64,000 nt of DNA from Marchantia polymorpha subsp. ruderalis (GCA_037833965.1 AP031351.1:508501-572500); one strand, 5' to 3'; shown: positions 23,501 to 36,142, counted from the first letter of the stretch. Program-made: numbers and translations. The notes: a model not told the origin generated them from the sequence alone.

Positions 23501-24546
23501 TATGGCATTTGTCATGAACTATCAGGCTTCACTGGGAGAGAAGGTCGCTTGCATTTTTAAGATACAATTTTGATAGATTTGTTTGGCATGATCATACCAA
23601 GACCTGCCTAGCACCTATCCACTTTGCTGGGAACCGGATGCAAATTTTTCTCAATGCCTCCATAATTACCTGGCTTGCAAAACTTCAATCCAGATTGACA
23701 TTTTTGAGTTAAACTTGATCCGGTTTTGTGCAGTCTAGAGCTAATCCAGTTATGACCGCGTACAAGTTGGTCACGGTAGATGCTCCTTACTGGGGGTTCG
23801 GGTATCGACTGGAGCAGCTTCTCTTGGGGGTACGTCTCGACGGAAGCTTTGAGTTTCCTATTCGAAATTCGTATCTTAGGATGACCTCGTATTCTTATTC
23901 CACGTGTCATTCTATCTGACTGGATGTAGTCTACGCTCAGACAAATCAAAAGGAAGCCTCTATTGTAGATATGGAATCAGCTGGTGGCATTTTACGCCTT
24001 TGTTTTTGAGTATTGCACGGGCTTTGTGTGCAGGGAGAAAGGGCACTCTTTGTAGAAAGCCACAAACGATGTTTTTCGTGGATAGATGAGTGGTATGGTC
24101 TCACATTTGAGGATGTGCGACTCATGGAGCTTCAAATGGATCAAGCATTGAATATGGTAAGTCACTTCATCCTTCAATCAGAAGGACAGTCTTCGTTCGT
24201 GAGATTCAGCTTACTTATGTTTCTTATACCTGTCTGTTGCTTTGCGCTTGGCAAGGCATCCAGCTCTGGTATGTCGCAATCTGATCATCAATCTTGCTGT
24301 TGTGTTCTTCTGCAGACTATGCATCAACAACATGGTGTGCCTCAGGTAGCGGGCTTGCTCCCTGATGTTAAGGGCAATGGCCTTAATACCTCAACAGGAA
24401 CTGGAAATAGCAACGGTCTGTTAACTCAACAAGTCGATGAGAGAGAGCAGCAGATAGACCTGCAAAAGAATTGCTCTCAAGGGAAAATAGTGAGCGAAAA
24501 GATAGTGGACACAAACGTTCCGATGATGATATCATCCCCTTTTTAA
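20513..24546 (+). CDS. Class I START-like phosphatidylinositol transfer protein
   Basis: Exons read: 20513-20532, 21727-21757, 21996-22144, 22413-22504, a missing microexon, 23024-23095, 23302-23469, 23734-23829, 24034-24156 and 24316-24546 (TAA). The N-terminus reads MVQMTEFRVVMPLSLEEYRI across three exons, matching the start of animal PITP alpha/beta. Conserved features follow in order: GKGQYTSKIYHL, AWNAYPKC, TIETIH, GRGLLLPGW, AYKLVTV and CFSWIDEWYGLTFEDVRLME. The residues known to hold the inositol head group in PITP alpha (Thr and Lys of QYTxK, Asn of WNAY, Glu of the final helix) are present, so lipid exchange is likely intact. A Gln/Asn/Ser-rich tail of about 76 residues replaces the short animal C-terminus. 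Total length would be about 329-330 residues. Exon 4 ends in phase 1 but the next recognised exon begins in phase 0, so one tiny exon must lie between 22505 and 23023. Confidence 0.92.
22862..22872 (+). other. Candidate microexon of the lipid-transfer gene
   Basis: The frame requires an exon of length 3n+2 between 22504 and 23024, coding about three or four residues by comparison with PITP alpha. After a pyrimidine-rich stretch ending TATCTAG (ag at 22860-22861), TGGCATGG (8 nt, donor GTGGTA) or TGGCATGGGTG (11 nt, donor GTATAC) both restore the frame and add Val-Ala-Trp or Val-Ala-Trp-Val. Other positions in the intron are possible. Confidence 0.35.
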
Positions 24547-25808
24547 TGCGCCTAAAGTGCCATAAGTATATATTTCCTTAGTTATTAGTCCGTGATCAAA
24601 TTGATCGTCCACTCTGTGCCATATCGAGCTTTTGAACACATGGATCAATTTACGCACTGAAAATAATATGGCCAATGTAGAGTATAATCAGCTCTGGCCA
24701 TCTGGGTAGGTAAAGCACCTGTCATATTACCTTCCATTAGTGGGGAATCTGACACAAGGTATTCGCTCGAGTATCGCAATCCAACGTGAAGATGTAGTTT
24801 TTGTTAGAACCAGACTGATTGCAGGTTGTACAAATTTTTAGATTGTTGAAGTGGACCCTTGTTTCTGAGGGAGTTATGATGCTTCCTTATTTGAGGATTT
24901 AGGTATGGTATATTCAGGCACACTATTTGATCTGTCGGATCAAAGCAAGCTGTGAGATGATTTCTCATCATATTGATTACACTCGTGTACTGATACACGG
25001 GCTGTTCAGCCGATGTGTATTCTGCGGCCTGCGTGTAATTTCCTACTTTTGCTCCAGTACATCTTGACTCACTGATGTTCCATTGAGTTTTGAACCATGT
25101 TGAAACATGCGTTTCATGAGTGCTAACGCACGAACGCCCCATTATGCAGCACAAGTGGTATTCATGCTTTCCACACATCCTTTACGTCGTTGAATCAGGA
25201 TACTCTTTTACCCAAAGTACCGTGCTTCATAAATGAAACAATTACAAATGTTACATCTGTGCCCTTGTCTTCGGCAGAGAGCGCGAATTCTGGAACGAAA
25301 AGGTACTTTTTGAACGCTTGTTGCAGCTATTTTCTCCTCTACTGTACTGATACCAATGGTTCATTGTAAGGTGATGACTACAGCGATCATCGGAAGGAAC
25401 GCCACCCAAGTCGTAGTAAAGAATCTACAGTCGTACAGGAGTGGAGTCTGCCGGAACTCGTGATGCCGGTTTGCTTCCTACGACTGAAATTGAACTCGCA
25501 GACAGAAAAGCCGACCTCGTGCACACTGATTGCACCAGCCAGCCTGGTGAATTTCGGGATAGCGAGCTCGCAAGAGTTATTTAGCACCGACTGAGAGTTA
25601 CAAATTTCGTGAGGCTAGAATTTCGCGCTGGGCCTTGAAATATCTTCCTGGTCTAAGAGTCGGCACGTATTTGGTCGGTGAGAGACGGCAAGCGGTTGAC
25701 AGTCATCATTGCTTTGCGAATTCATTATGTCTTAACGTTCGTGGAGAGATTCTGTGCAAAATCTGCTGGAAGAAAGAGGTTTGGTGTAATTGTCAACGTA
25801 CCCGCCGC
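24547..25808. other. 3' flank of the lipid-transfer gene and unique intergenic DNA
   Basis: The first few hundred bases probably form the 3'UTR of the plus-strand gene. The remainder has short frames on both strands (up to 124 codons minus strand at 24804-25178) with no similarity. Nothing else could be supported. Confidence 0.35.
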
Positions 25809-26231
25809 TAGGCTTGGCCACGGTCCGGACCGGCGGTTAACCGGTCCGAAAAATCTTTTTTCTCTGGGAGTAGAATCGGAGCAGCGAGGTACCCAATTCG
25901 TGACTCAGTGTAAAAAATTCACGAGAAATATTCCATATTCTGCTGGAAGTGAATCTCAACTTGCTAGGCAACAAATACCTGAAAATTATTGAACCAAAGT
26001 ACAACTCAGCTCGAGTCTCTGAAAGTCCAAGGGGGTTTCATTTGAATCGCGGCCCACCTCTTTCCCTCCGCCATCGCTCCCTAGACGCAAATCCCCTCGA
26101 CCTCTTCCCATGGGCCACGTAGGGGTCCGGACCGATGGTTAAACATCGGGACCGGCAAAATCCCGGACCGATTAACCTGTCCGCACATTTTCCGGACTGG
26201 TTAGCCGTAAACCGGACCGTGGCCAAGCCTA
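25809..26231. mobile_element. hAT-type MITE with perfect 8-bp target duplication
   Basis: The element starts TAGGCTTGGCCACGGTCCGG (25809-25828) and ends with its exact 20-bp inverted copy at 26212-26231. It is flanked on both sides by CCCGCCGC (25801-25808 and 26232-26239), a perfect 8-bp duplication. TA-GG starts and 8-bp duplications are typical of hAT elements. Subterminal GC-rich CCGGACCGG-like motifs recur on both sides, as expected for transposase binding sites. The 423-bp body has no transposase, so it was mobilised in trans. The intact ends and duplication suggest a recent insertion. Confidence 0.9.
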
Positions 26232-26239
26232 CCCGCCGC

Positions 26240-27030
26240 AATCTTGGTCCTCGAAGGATAGTACTTCCTCGTCTTGTGGGAGCAATGGGCTTTTTAACGG
26301 TGGATTGTCAATAATTCTCATAGACACAGAAACGGTAGATGTGGATATGGGACCCACTACGACATATATCACTTGCAAAGTGCCGTGTAAAAGTAATATG
26401 GTATCGGACAAGTAACTTTTAGTCTCCGATTTGTGTATTGGACATTATTCGATTGGATGTGGAGAGGGAAAACTTTCTTTTGTTTGAGGAGACCGCGCGT
26501 GTATGCTGATACACGCGCCGTCTGATTACGTCGTTGGGCAGTCAATTTGTGCTCGCCATACGAGGGGTTCGTGTATCGTGCTCTTTGGCTATAATTGTTG
26601 TACATAGAGATGCATACTTGGAATATATTTTCGGGATATGGAGGGGCCCAATTTACTCTCCATATACTATCAAACCGAATGTTGAATAGTGTTCAGTAAA
26701 GCAGGTCTACATTCTATTTGGCATTCTATTTTTAGATAACACATTTACAAATTCTTAAGTTTGACCAATGCCTAAATTAAAAAAGTGTGCACATAGAATG
26801 AACGCGTATCTTCGCTGACCCAGGTATCATTCTATACATATTATTTTTCTTCCCTCACATTGGGTCACATAGTTGACCATGAATCACAATGTACGGAAAG
26901 GATTTATCTTGCAAAATGTCTGTTCAACCTCAGCACTTCCTAGAGTTTGGATTGAAAATCAGTGGACGGGACGTCAAGTCCCATCCACTAATTTTCACGG
27001 AAGCCACTTAGGACTTGGTGTCCCAGGTCG
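26240..27030. other. Intergenic DNA
   Basis: AT-rich sequence without a recognisable gene. A small palindrome, AGTGGACGGGA...TCCCATCCACT, lies at about 26961-26991, close to the left side of the decayed hAT-like sequence and could be part of its end, but no partner was found at the right side. Confidence 0.35.
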
Positions 27031-27081
27031 TGTCCATGACTAGATTTGACCGAACCTGTCCATGACTAGTTTTGAACGAAC
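27031..27081. repeat. Short tandem duplication, about 26-bp unit
   Basis: GTCCATGACTAG followed by TTTGACCGAACC, then again GTCCATGACTAG followed by TTTGAACGAACC. Two copies, three or so differences, immediately before the BED-finger-like frame. Confidence 0.7.
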
Positions 27082-29620
27082 CGAGAAGGAAGTCACGAAG
27101 AGTTCGCGCACCGAAAACACGAAGTACTGTAGCGTTTCCTTCTGTATAGTAAACTACGACAAGCACAATTCTATCCATCACATCGTAGTTAAGCAGCATT
27201 ACAATAAAGCATCAAAGGAAGAGAAGATAAATTTTTTCAACAAGGCAAGATTGACCTCAATCTTGGAATAAGTCGATATGGACAGCGATGTCATCAACGT
27301 GGTCGTTGATAAGATCATCATGAACAAAATCATCGACAAACTGTTATTTTGTGCAAATGATGAGTCGGAAGCTTTATCATTGAAGATTATGAAGCTTTTC
27401 ATACCAATTTCCAATCTCATGTTCTCATATCAAGTCTCTATTAAAAACGTGAAACTTTTTGAGGTCTCTTTCGATCATACTTTATTGAATATCTTTTTGT
27501 CAAACTGCTAGTGTTATCGATCAACACTTGACACTAGCTAGGGGTTTCTTTTGGTTACCTCCTAGATTGGAGTTGGATTGTTTGTATTGTTTTTTTCAGC
27601 CTTTTGACCCTTTGGATCTCACAGGTTTGAACTATTTAACATATACTATTTACACAAAGAAACCTTCAACAATGCCAAGCTTATTGACCTCAACAATCAT
27701 CTTATCAGCAAATATGTTCGAATAGATGTTGCCATCAATCTGCAACGCATCTCCAATGCGTTAATATCTCAACAAGTTTGGACGATCTCTTATTGATGAC
27801 AATTCTACTCATCGATTAGTTTCATATTTTGATATTCAAATTTATCTATGTGAAAATGGTCAATTGTACAACTTGCATTTGATTGCCGTACCATTATTTG
27901 ATCAACACACCTTATTAAACATTGGTGCAATGATCCAATTCATTCTCGATGCACTACTTCCAAATTGGCGATGCAAAATTGATGCTTTTACTATCGAAGG
28001 CAAGAATACGATGATGGGCCGAGATTCCGATATTGTGATTCAAATCGACGAAGAGACCGAATTTGATGTAATGCGTATTTGATGCGCTCCTCATCAGGTC
28101 AAACTTGTCGTTAAGGAATGTTCTCATTTGATGCATGATGTATCATTTTATATGACTACCATAATTTCAACGTGCATCTATGCCGTCAACAGAATTTGCA
28201 GGTGGAAATGAAAAGCACATGCTCAAAATATACAAATTGATGAATTCACCTTGAGCATATATTATCATGGATGTTCCAACACTGCCGTTGTCTCATAATT
28301 TAGTCTGATGAGAAGAATCCTACATGTGCGTCGGACGACGGATAATGGATGATGGTGGTTGGGGTCCGATGTAACACTAGGATTTAGAGACAAACTCATT
28401 TGAAGATCAAAACACAAACTCTGAAGATGAAAATTACCAACAATGGTTGTATTCTTCCTTATATAGCTCATACCAATAAGTACAAGGAGGTAAGATTTCA
28501 TCTCCATCATCCAATTCTCTCATAATGGATTGGTGACATGACAGATATAATGAGCACACGGATTACTGACATGTTGCTTCCAACTAGCACACTCAATCCT
28601 TACCTAACAAGAACATGGATGGATGATGTGTTGTTTTGAACTAACACCCTAACTAGCACGCAGATTGCAGACATGGCACTGTAGATATTCCAATATCATC
28701 TACTCTACTCAATCTTGAATAACCTCTATTTTAGTTATAACTCACTAAAGATGGTTACATCGGATCACTATTTTGGTTCTAACTCACTAAAGATGGTTAC
28801 ATCGGATCACTATTTTATCTCATCGTCACTTTGGTCATTGTGAAATCTCTGAATCTTATTTCTGTCAGAACAAAAAAAAGAAGCTCAAATATGCATTTGT
28901 GCGCCTGATGTTGTTAATGAATATTCAACTGTGGACTCTAATTTAGAATTTGAAAACTTGCGGCCTGAGCAATATGTCATTGTGGAGCGCTTTGGAATCA
29001 CAATTGACAATGTGGAGCATCACATTCATAGTTAATGCTCAGGGATTTGTGCTCTCCGGCAAGGTTTAGACGTGGTTAATTGAACATAGATTTGATGTAG
29101 AAAGAGCTAGCTTTGTTTGGATTGAATCTAACAAACAAGATGAGGTGCGTCAAAGCCGAATGCAATCGCAATATCCTCATGATTGATGATCTCATCCCGC
29201 CGGTGATGCCGCTCGTGAACTTGAAACCTATGATTTTATCGATGATGTGCTTGATATTTATCAAGCACAATTGGCCAAGTTTTGTCATGTTGAAGAGATT
29301 GACTACGTAAAAATCGATCAACAAACATTATATAACATCTACCGATGTGAATCCCACTGCCAAACAATTATCAATAACTAGGATCACATCTCGTATTTCA
29401 ACGAGGGATGAAATGTGTTGAGGACGGATTGTTTTGCTACATTGCAAAATTTTTTTGATGAATTGGCCAGCACTTTTGCCAATGTGACAAGTGTTGAACT
29501 AAATTTCAACATTTGAAATGTAAAAATTACCACTTTTGATAGAACATGATGAAGCTTACATTGCAAAACATTTTCCAAACGAAACAACGTAGTATAATGA
29601 AAATGAAGATTCATGATCCA
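27062..29620 (+). pseudogene. Decayed hAT-like transposase with BED-type zinc finger
   Basis: Plus-strand fragments line up, in changing frames, with the plant/oomycete hAT-like transposase plan as I know it. Near 27120-27260 a BED-like segment reads NYDKHNSIHHIVVKQHYNKA. Near 27400-27480 comes SIKNVKLFEVSFDHT. Near 27800-27990 comes SYFDIQIYL, then YNLHLIAVPLFDQHTLLN and FILDALLPNWRCK. Near 28070-28110 the motif RI-stop-CAPHQVKLVVKEC has a stop where family members have Trp. Further coding-like remnants (such as LAKFCHVEEID near 29270-29300) continue to about 29620. Several frame changes and stops show that it is inactive. Terminal inverted repeats were not located, so boundaries are approximate. 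Confidence 0.65.
28734..28817. repeat. Tandem duplication, 42-bp unit, nearly identical copies
   Basis: AACTCACTAAAGATGGTTAC followed by ATCGGATCACTATTTT occurs twice in a row (about 28738 and 28780). The copies are almost identical, so this is a recent event inside the decayed transposon region. Confidence 0.85.
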
Positions 29621-30875
29621 TCCTAGTGAGCGGATGACAAATAGACTAATGTGTTTGTTATGAAGTTGAATAAAATAAAGTTAAAAATACACTTATTACT
29701 ACTTTTTAATCGTGTACCGATATTTGAAATTTTAGTATGCAGAATCTAATCTATATTAGTTTTTGAGTGATCTCCCGAGTCTTAGTAGATCTGCATTAGA
29801 ATCAACATCAAGTCTAAATTCAATTTTGCCCAACAAGACTTCTATCATTTAGCTTTTTGTGATTTCAAGTTAAGTATGTTCTAGATTCTCTCTAGTTTCT
29901 TGCTTCAACAAATGCATACTTGTGTATGTTTGTTTGAACATGCATCATTTAACAATGAATGTAATATTTCAACTCAATCATGTATAGAAATTTCAAACTA
30001 CAATGTGTTCATAACTTATGAGAAAATAAACATTAATATATCAAAGAAATTGAATTTCATCATATATCGTTTATGTATGCCGGATGAAAATCTTCATTGC
30101 ATTTTAAAAATTATTTTGAACACACTAATGTATCTACATTGATCTATTCATCTTTGAATGTGCATAAGGGAGTAAAAGATCATTCAATTGCATCACATGA
30201 AAAATCATGCTATTTTTTTGTTGTATGAAAAAAATTACTAATTAATTACAATCACAAGTTAAATTTCCATAATTTAAAATAATAAAAGTCAATTTTTTTG
30301 CTGTAACATGAAAATTTTAGTATCATATAAACTTAGAGTTTTATATGTAAATCAAACACATGACATCATAAATATGACATGTTGCAATGAGTAAAAAATC
30401 ATTGAACCATATTTCCAAAAAATGGATTGTGATTTTATTATAGAAATTTAGGGAAAAGTATTAAGTGATTCATGAACATTGAATAATATCAATTTGTGAG
30501 AATTAAAAAAATTAGTTCTTGAGATCTTGCTATTGATTAATATAGATGATAAAAAGTTTAATTTTTGGGATTTTGTCATATTTTTTATAAAGAGAATTTT
30601 TTTACTAGTGTATATTTCTAGTGTAAAAAAATGTAAAAAATTTCATATCAAAATTTAGTGAATGAGTTGTTGAAATAAATAAAGATCTCAAAAGTAAATT
30701 GAAGTATGAAACACAGACGGAATAGAAATGAAAAAGATGTGCATCAAGCATGTTCTGATGATATACAATCTTTAAAAACTTGACTTTTTATAACTAAAAA
30801 TTATTAACATGTGAGTCACGATATCATAGTCAAGTAATTTCAAATATGATGCAAATTTTGATATAAATAATTTTT
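29621..30875. other. AT-rich intergenic DNA, no gene recognised
   Basis: Very AT-rich, short frames only, no family similarity on either strand. Confidence 0.5.
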
Positions 30876-31215
30876 GGGAGCCGTTAGTCATCACTCACTT
30901 TTTACTATTCACCACTCACCTGCGCACTTTTCTCGCGCTCCGATTGGCTAGATGGTGACTAGCGGCTCCCTTTTATTAGTGCTTTCCATCCCTCCCTAAC
31001 TGGGAGCCGCTAGCCTAACTTTATCACCTGCATGAAACCAGAATTCACTAGGTCCTATGAAGTCCCCGAGGAGCGGGAAGTCCGTCAAAGTGAGGTTCCG
31101 CCGATGTAGGCCGTTAAAGATAACCCTAAACTGTAAATTCAAACTTGCTTCAGGGTTCTTTAAAATTAGGGGTGAGTGATGAATAGCGAAAAGTGAGTGG
31201 TGACTAACGGCTCCC
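30876..31215. mobile_element. Compound MITE with GGGAGCCGYTAG termini
   Basis: The outer ends are inverted copies over about 45 bp: GGGAGCCGTTAGTCATCACT on the left and, reverse-complemented, GGGAGCCGTTAGTCACCACT on the right, continuing through CACTTTT and CTATTCA. Two further copies of the terminal motif lie inside, in inverted order: ACTAGCGGCTCCC ending at 30970 and GGGAGCCGCTAGCC starting at 31002. The flanks TAATTTTT and TTATTTTT match at 7 of 8 bases, consistent with a hAT-like 8-bp duplication, although both are low-complexity. No transposase is present. Confidence 0.75.
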
Positions 31216-34200
31216 TTATTTTTATGTGATAATCAGCAATGGTGGCAAGTTTGTCAAAGTATTGACAATGTTGAAAATAATTTAACAATTGATATATTCA
31301 ATCATTTTATAAAAAAATTTTATCTCAGCTATGATAAAAAGTTTCAAAACCATTTCATGAGTAATTCAACAATGAAGAGATTAGCTGGTCAGCACTTGGC
31401 AACAACACAAATTAGCAAGAACTGACATATAGAATGATTGTATCCACAATTCTTGATTTGATAATCACAACTATTCCACTAAGTAGGGAGTCCAATTTGA
31501 ACAGTGAACATTGTGAGAGTATGATATGCTATAATTGAGATTTGCTGAATTAAATAAAACACATCTAGTTTTGTATTTTTGAATATTCTTGAAATTTCAA
31601 ACAAATCAGATATTAATTTTGATACTCAAAAGCTAAAAAAATTTTGAAAAAACTATTTTTTTAAAGTTGAAAATTTATATTAAAAAAATCTTAATTAAAA
31701 ATTTACTGATAATTAGTTTTTTAATTAAATAATTTAAATAAATAAAATTAACAATCATTATGATGATCGATCATTATCATTATGATTTTTTATGTCAAGT
31801 TTAACGTTCTCAAGTGAAAAATATTTTTACATTAGGTAGTATAAAAATTTCAAGCTAAAATTATGCTCATAACAATAATTTAGGAACTTTATTTAGATTA
31901 AATATTGATATCAACGTAGGAAAAAAATTATGCACAATGATGTTATATTTATAGTTTCACTTATGAAAATCGGATTTAACTTTGAATGTGCTAAAGAAAT
32001 CATTTTAGTTTGGAGATTTAACAAAATCTGAAATATAAAAAACTATGGCAAATACAAGGCAAGTATGTTAAAAGTCACCTTCCATATTCATTTCATTTCA
32101 AAGATTGTGAGTTTTCATTTAGCTACTCATTATAACCTATTATCAGCCCTTTTTAAATTTAAAGTTTTATTGATATACATGATAATCTCATAATAGATTA
32201 TCAACATTGAACATAATATTGCTTCATGGCAATACAATGAAAAAGTCGATATTTTTATGTATTTCATAAGGCTTGAAATTACATTTGTTACGGCCAACAC
32301 TAGCATATAAATGATCAATTCACAAAAGATATATGTGAAATGAATTTTACAAATAATTTAAGGATATTTTAATCTTATGTTTATGCAAAAATATATAGTG
32401 ACACATCATAAATTGACTATGCAGATGTTGATACTATTTGGAAGAAGTAAAAACAAAAATTAGATTTTTTTTTTAAATAATAGATAGATTGTATATTTAT
32501 ACTGTGAAAATGTTTAGGTCACTACATAAATTAAACTAAGTATGTAGTGGCAGCCAAGATAATGAAGAAAATATTTTGGGCCAATAAGCTTGTTACAAAG
32601 TTGAGATTATTATGACATTGTGAATGTTCGCAATAAGAAAAACAATCAGAATGTTTTACATCTAGCTATGAATTATATCATGGTCATTGATGCAAAACAT
32701 ATCAACATCATGTCTATTGTTTTCAGATGAGCTGTTTGTAATAAATTGATATTGATTTAATGCTTGAACCAGTCATGTTTGATGTTAAAATCAATCTCGT
32801 AAATGTCTATATGAAATGAATATTTTACATAATTATGCAAGACATTCTGCCACATTGCAACTTTTTCTTATAGATATAACTTCTCAATCATATTATTTTA
32901 TGTAGTATTTTGTTTTATCTTCTTTTATATACAATTTAATTATAACTGATTTTGATTTATAGAGCAACATATGCTAGTGTAGTTTTTAAACTGTTTGTTG
33001 AAAAATTAGATTGGTAATACAGATTATTTTAAAAACGAGTAATAAATTTTAACTCAACTATTTCTTTACTCTAATTGGTTTGATTATCTTAACTAGTAGA
33101 GGATCAAAAGTGCTCTAATATAAATATTAGGATTTTAATAATAACTGACTTCAGTGGGCCGTATACTTATTGAAGCAAAACTTATGTTTTTGGGAATGCT
33201 TGTCATTGTGATTTTTGAATTTGAAGTTTAAATTTTTGTCCCCAACACAAGATTTGATCTTTAGACTCCAAGCAAATCAATAGAAAAAAATAAAGGTAAC
33301 TTTAATCCAATTCAGAAACCAGAAGACTCCCAAGCTAATCAAAGATGATACTTTGATTCAATCCCCAAGGGCCATGAAAGAGAAAGAAGAACTTATGCTT
33401 TGTGATGCAATTGTCACATAAGTTGAACCATTGATTATAATAGCCATCACCATAACGACCATATTGTATGCATGGTTGAAATCCAGGTGACCAGCTTTCT
33501 AGACCAGTGTGCTTGATTTTATCAAACCTACTTGTTTCACACAAATCACATGAGCGTAAGAGACATAAGAACGCGTTGGAAGATTCAGCTGTCATATCTA
33601 ATTTCGCCTAGGGGTAAGGTTATTCTTGCCGGCAATGGCTTTAGCTTTATACGAATTCTATGTGGTCGCGTTGTGAAATTTGACTTCATACGTACCGTAT
33701 GTGAGCTTACCTTCCTTCTTGTCCTTGGACACCGTTAAGATACTCGCAGAAATAAAAGGAAGATAGCACGAAACACTGGCCATGCCGTTTAGCCTTTGCT
33801 GCTAGGACTCCTGATATTTGATCCCAGAAAACATATTCATAACAAAATGAACATACGATCTAGAAACTAGGATACAGTCACCGTGTACAAAGGCCGTTTC
33901 CCTTTGAGATCGTGATATCACCTTCCTCGAGTTCTCATCAATCATTTGCACTGATTGGAAATGAGAAATGCAAAAATGGAAAGATAATACCCATCTCCTG
34001 TACCCTCCCGTCGTGATCATGCTGGTATTTGTACAGGGCATTAATCCTCCGAATATTAGTCAATTCGAGTTAACAAGGAGCGAAAAACTTAAGCATACCA
34101 AACACAAAAATTAGTCAGATGTGAGGAAGCGTAATTCCTTCCGCATTAACAGGCACACAAGACTGCAGAAACGAGTTTGAATAAATGGAAAGATATTCTG

Positions 34201-36142
34201 TACAGAGAGCAGATTGTGCGAGGACAAGCTGGCTCCAGTTATGCCCTGACATGCACATACCAATATCTGGAGCTCGAAAATTATTCTAATGGCTGATAAT
34301 GGAGATTTCAACACAAAACTGCATAACGTAAGTGACCACAAGACAGTCATGATTACTACGGGAGAACTGTGACATAGGAAGGAATCGATCTATTTGTTAA
34401 AAAGTATACGGAATATAGAGAAAACGTCACAGCCGCAAAGACAGTTTGTTCATAGTGTTCACGTGTTTGATCTGATTTCGATCAGATCAAACAGATCACA
34501 TGCCATTGAAAACACACATTCGGGATCAACCAAGGAAAATGGTAGGATGTAAACTAAGACTAAGATGTAAAACATGACAATTAAGTATATTAAGTGGGAA
34601 GGATGAAGAGGATGTGACAAATTTATTTACAACAATTTCGTTCGACCTGACAGTTCCCCAGAGTTCCTGCCACCAATATAAAACTCGTGAACCGAATCCT
34701 TTCCTGAATCAGACGAAACTGAAGAATGAACAGCAAGTAATAAAATACAGGAAAACTTACCTGGCGGCTTTATGATCCTGAGACGGAACGCGTGAATAGC
34801 ATTCTCAGAAATAAGACGTCTAACAGGCAAGCTTGGAACATGCTTCAGAGGGCAACAAGCACACACAAACAGCTATTAAAAATATATTTAGAAAAATGTG
34901 GCAGAGTTACACATCAAAGAATGGACAGTTTGAGAAGAATCGCTGGAAAGAAATCTCATGAATGACTCATATCCAGTCAAGCACATCCCCAACTATAAAC
35001 TGTGTCAATCAGTATGATAGATAATAAGAGCAGATCTTACAGCCTACGACATTCGTTGCACCAGACTCACAATGTAACCCACTTTTTTAAAAAGATAGGA
35101 AATAAACGAGCTTTCTGGAAAGAAGGACTGTGCAAATTGGAGGAATGGGCAATGGAAGCAGGCTCTGGTTGATAGCTTAAGTGTATGCTATTACAGCTCA
35201 ACTACTGTGGTGTTGCTGACTGAAAACACTCCACCTTGCCTTGCATCGACGTGATATCGTTTCAGAGTTGCAGAAATAATTGTAATAACAAACTACGCCG
35301 AGGCTTATGCTGCGCAGCACTTCCATTCCAAGCGAGAACGTCCACTGCTCTTCTCGAAGAGTAAGGCTAAGATCGTAGGCATGTCGACACTGTCACTAGC
35401 AGAATATGAGAAGGAGATTCAGAAGCATGTAACAAATAGGGAGATTCAGTTCGTAGACCAAAGCCAACCTTACTGCAATTCAAAACGAGACCATCGGGCT
35501 CTATCGACAAAAAAAAAAAATCCCAGTAGAGCAATAACATGATCTACAAGCCTAAGTGCACCGTCCCAAGGACCAAAACATTGTCATATTCTATCAACGA
35601 TACTCATACACCCATTTCATTCCATAAATGCTTTGAATGAAAAACGCATTATGACCTGAAAAACGCATTATGACCGGAAAAATTGTCTCCACCCTCAGCT
35701 CGAGCTACTCATGCTTCACGATGTAGAAACAAAGAAAATTTCGTTATTTGGCATCGCGTCGTGGGCCATACTCAATGTTTCAGCAGGCTCTTCCAATATG
35801 GACCGAGATCAGTCAATAAATCCAGTGAATCTAATAAGCGGAACTGGAGCTTACCATCACATGAACTTCATGACTTTCTACTCTGGCGACAACATTCCTC
35901 TCAGGTGACACTTCAACCCTAGGAATCTATTTTGAAACCAATTTTTACGATCAATCATCATGTCATTTCCAATCTGCCTTTTGTTCTAGACAACTCCAGC
36001 CCCTTCTAGACTCGAGGATTCCAACCCCGTGCCTTCCCGAGTGGGAAAACAAACCGTTTTTCCGAACGAGACCAGTTATAACACGATTCAAAAAAACGCA
36101 AAAGCTACCTCCGGCGCCCACTCCAAAGTGTTCACGAGCTCG
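31216..36142. other. AT-rich DNA grading into gene-like DNA; no gene recognised
   Basis: From 31.2 to 33.3 kb the DNA is extremely AT-rich with no frame above about 60 codons. From 33.3 to 36.1 kb base composition is closer to unique gene-bearing DNA, and several minus-strand frames of 79-86 codons appear (for example 33335-33595), but none has a recognisable family or connects through splice sites. Part of it may be 3'UTR or intron sequence of the complex I subunit gene. A short tandem repeat GAAAAACGCATTATGACC (two copies) lies near 35638-35675. Confidence 0.35.
34464..34493. repeat. Perfect 13-bp hairpin with TTCG loop
   Basis: TGTTTGATCTGAT (34464-34476) and its exact inverse ATCAGATCAAACA (34481-34493) are separated by the tetraloop TTCG. 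No T-run follows, and no gene adjoins it, so it is not called a terminator. Confidence 0.6.
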
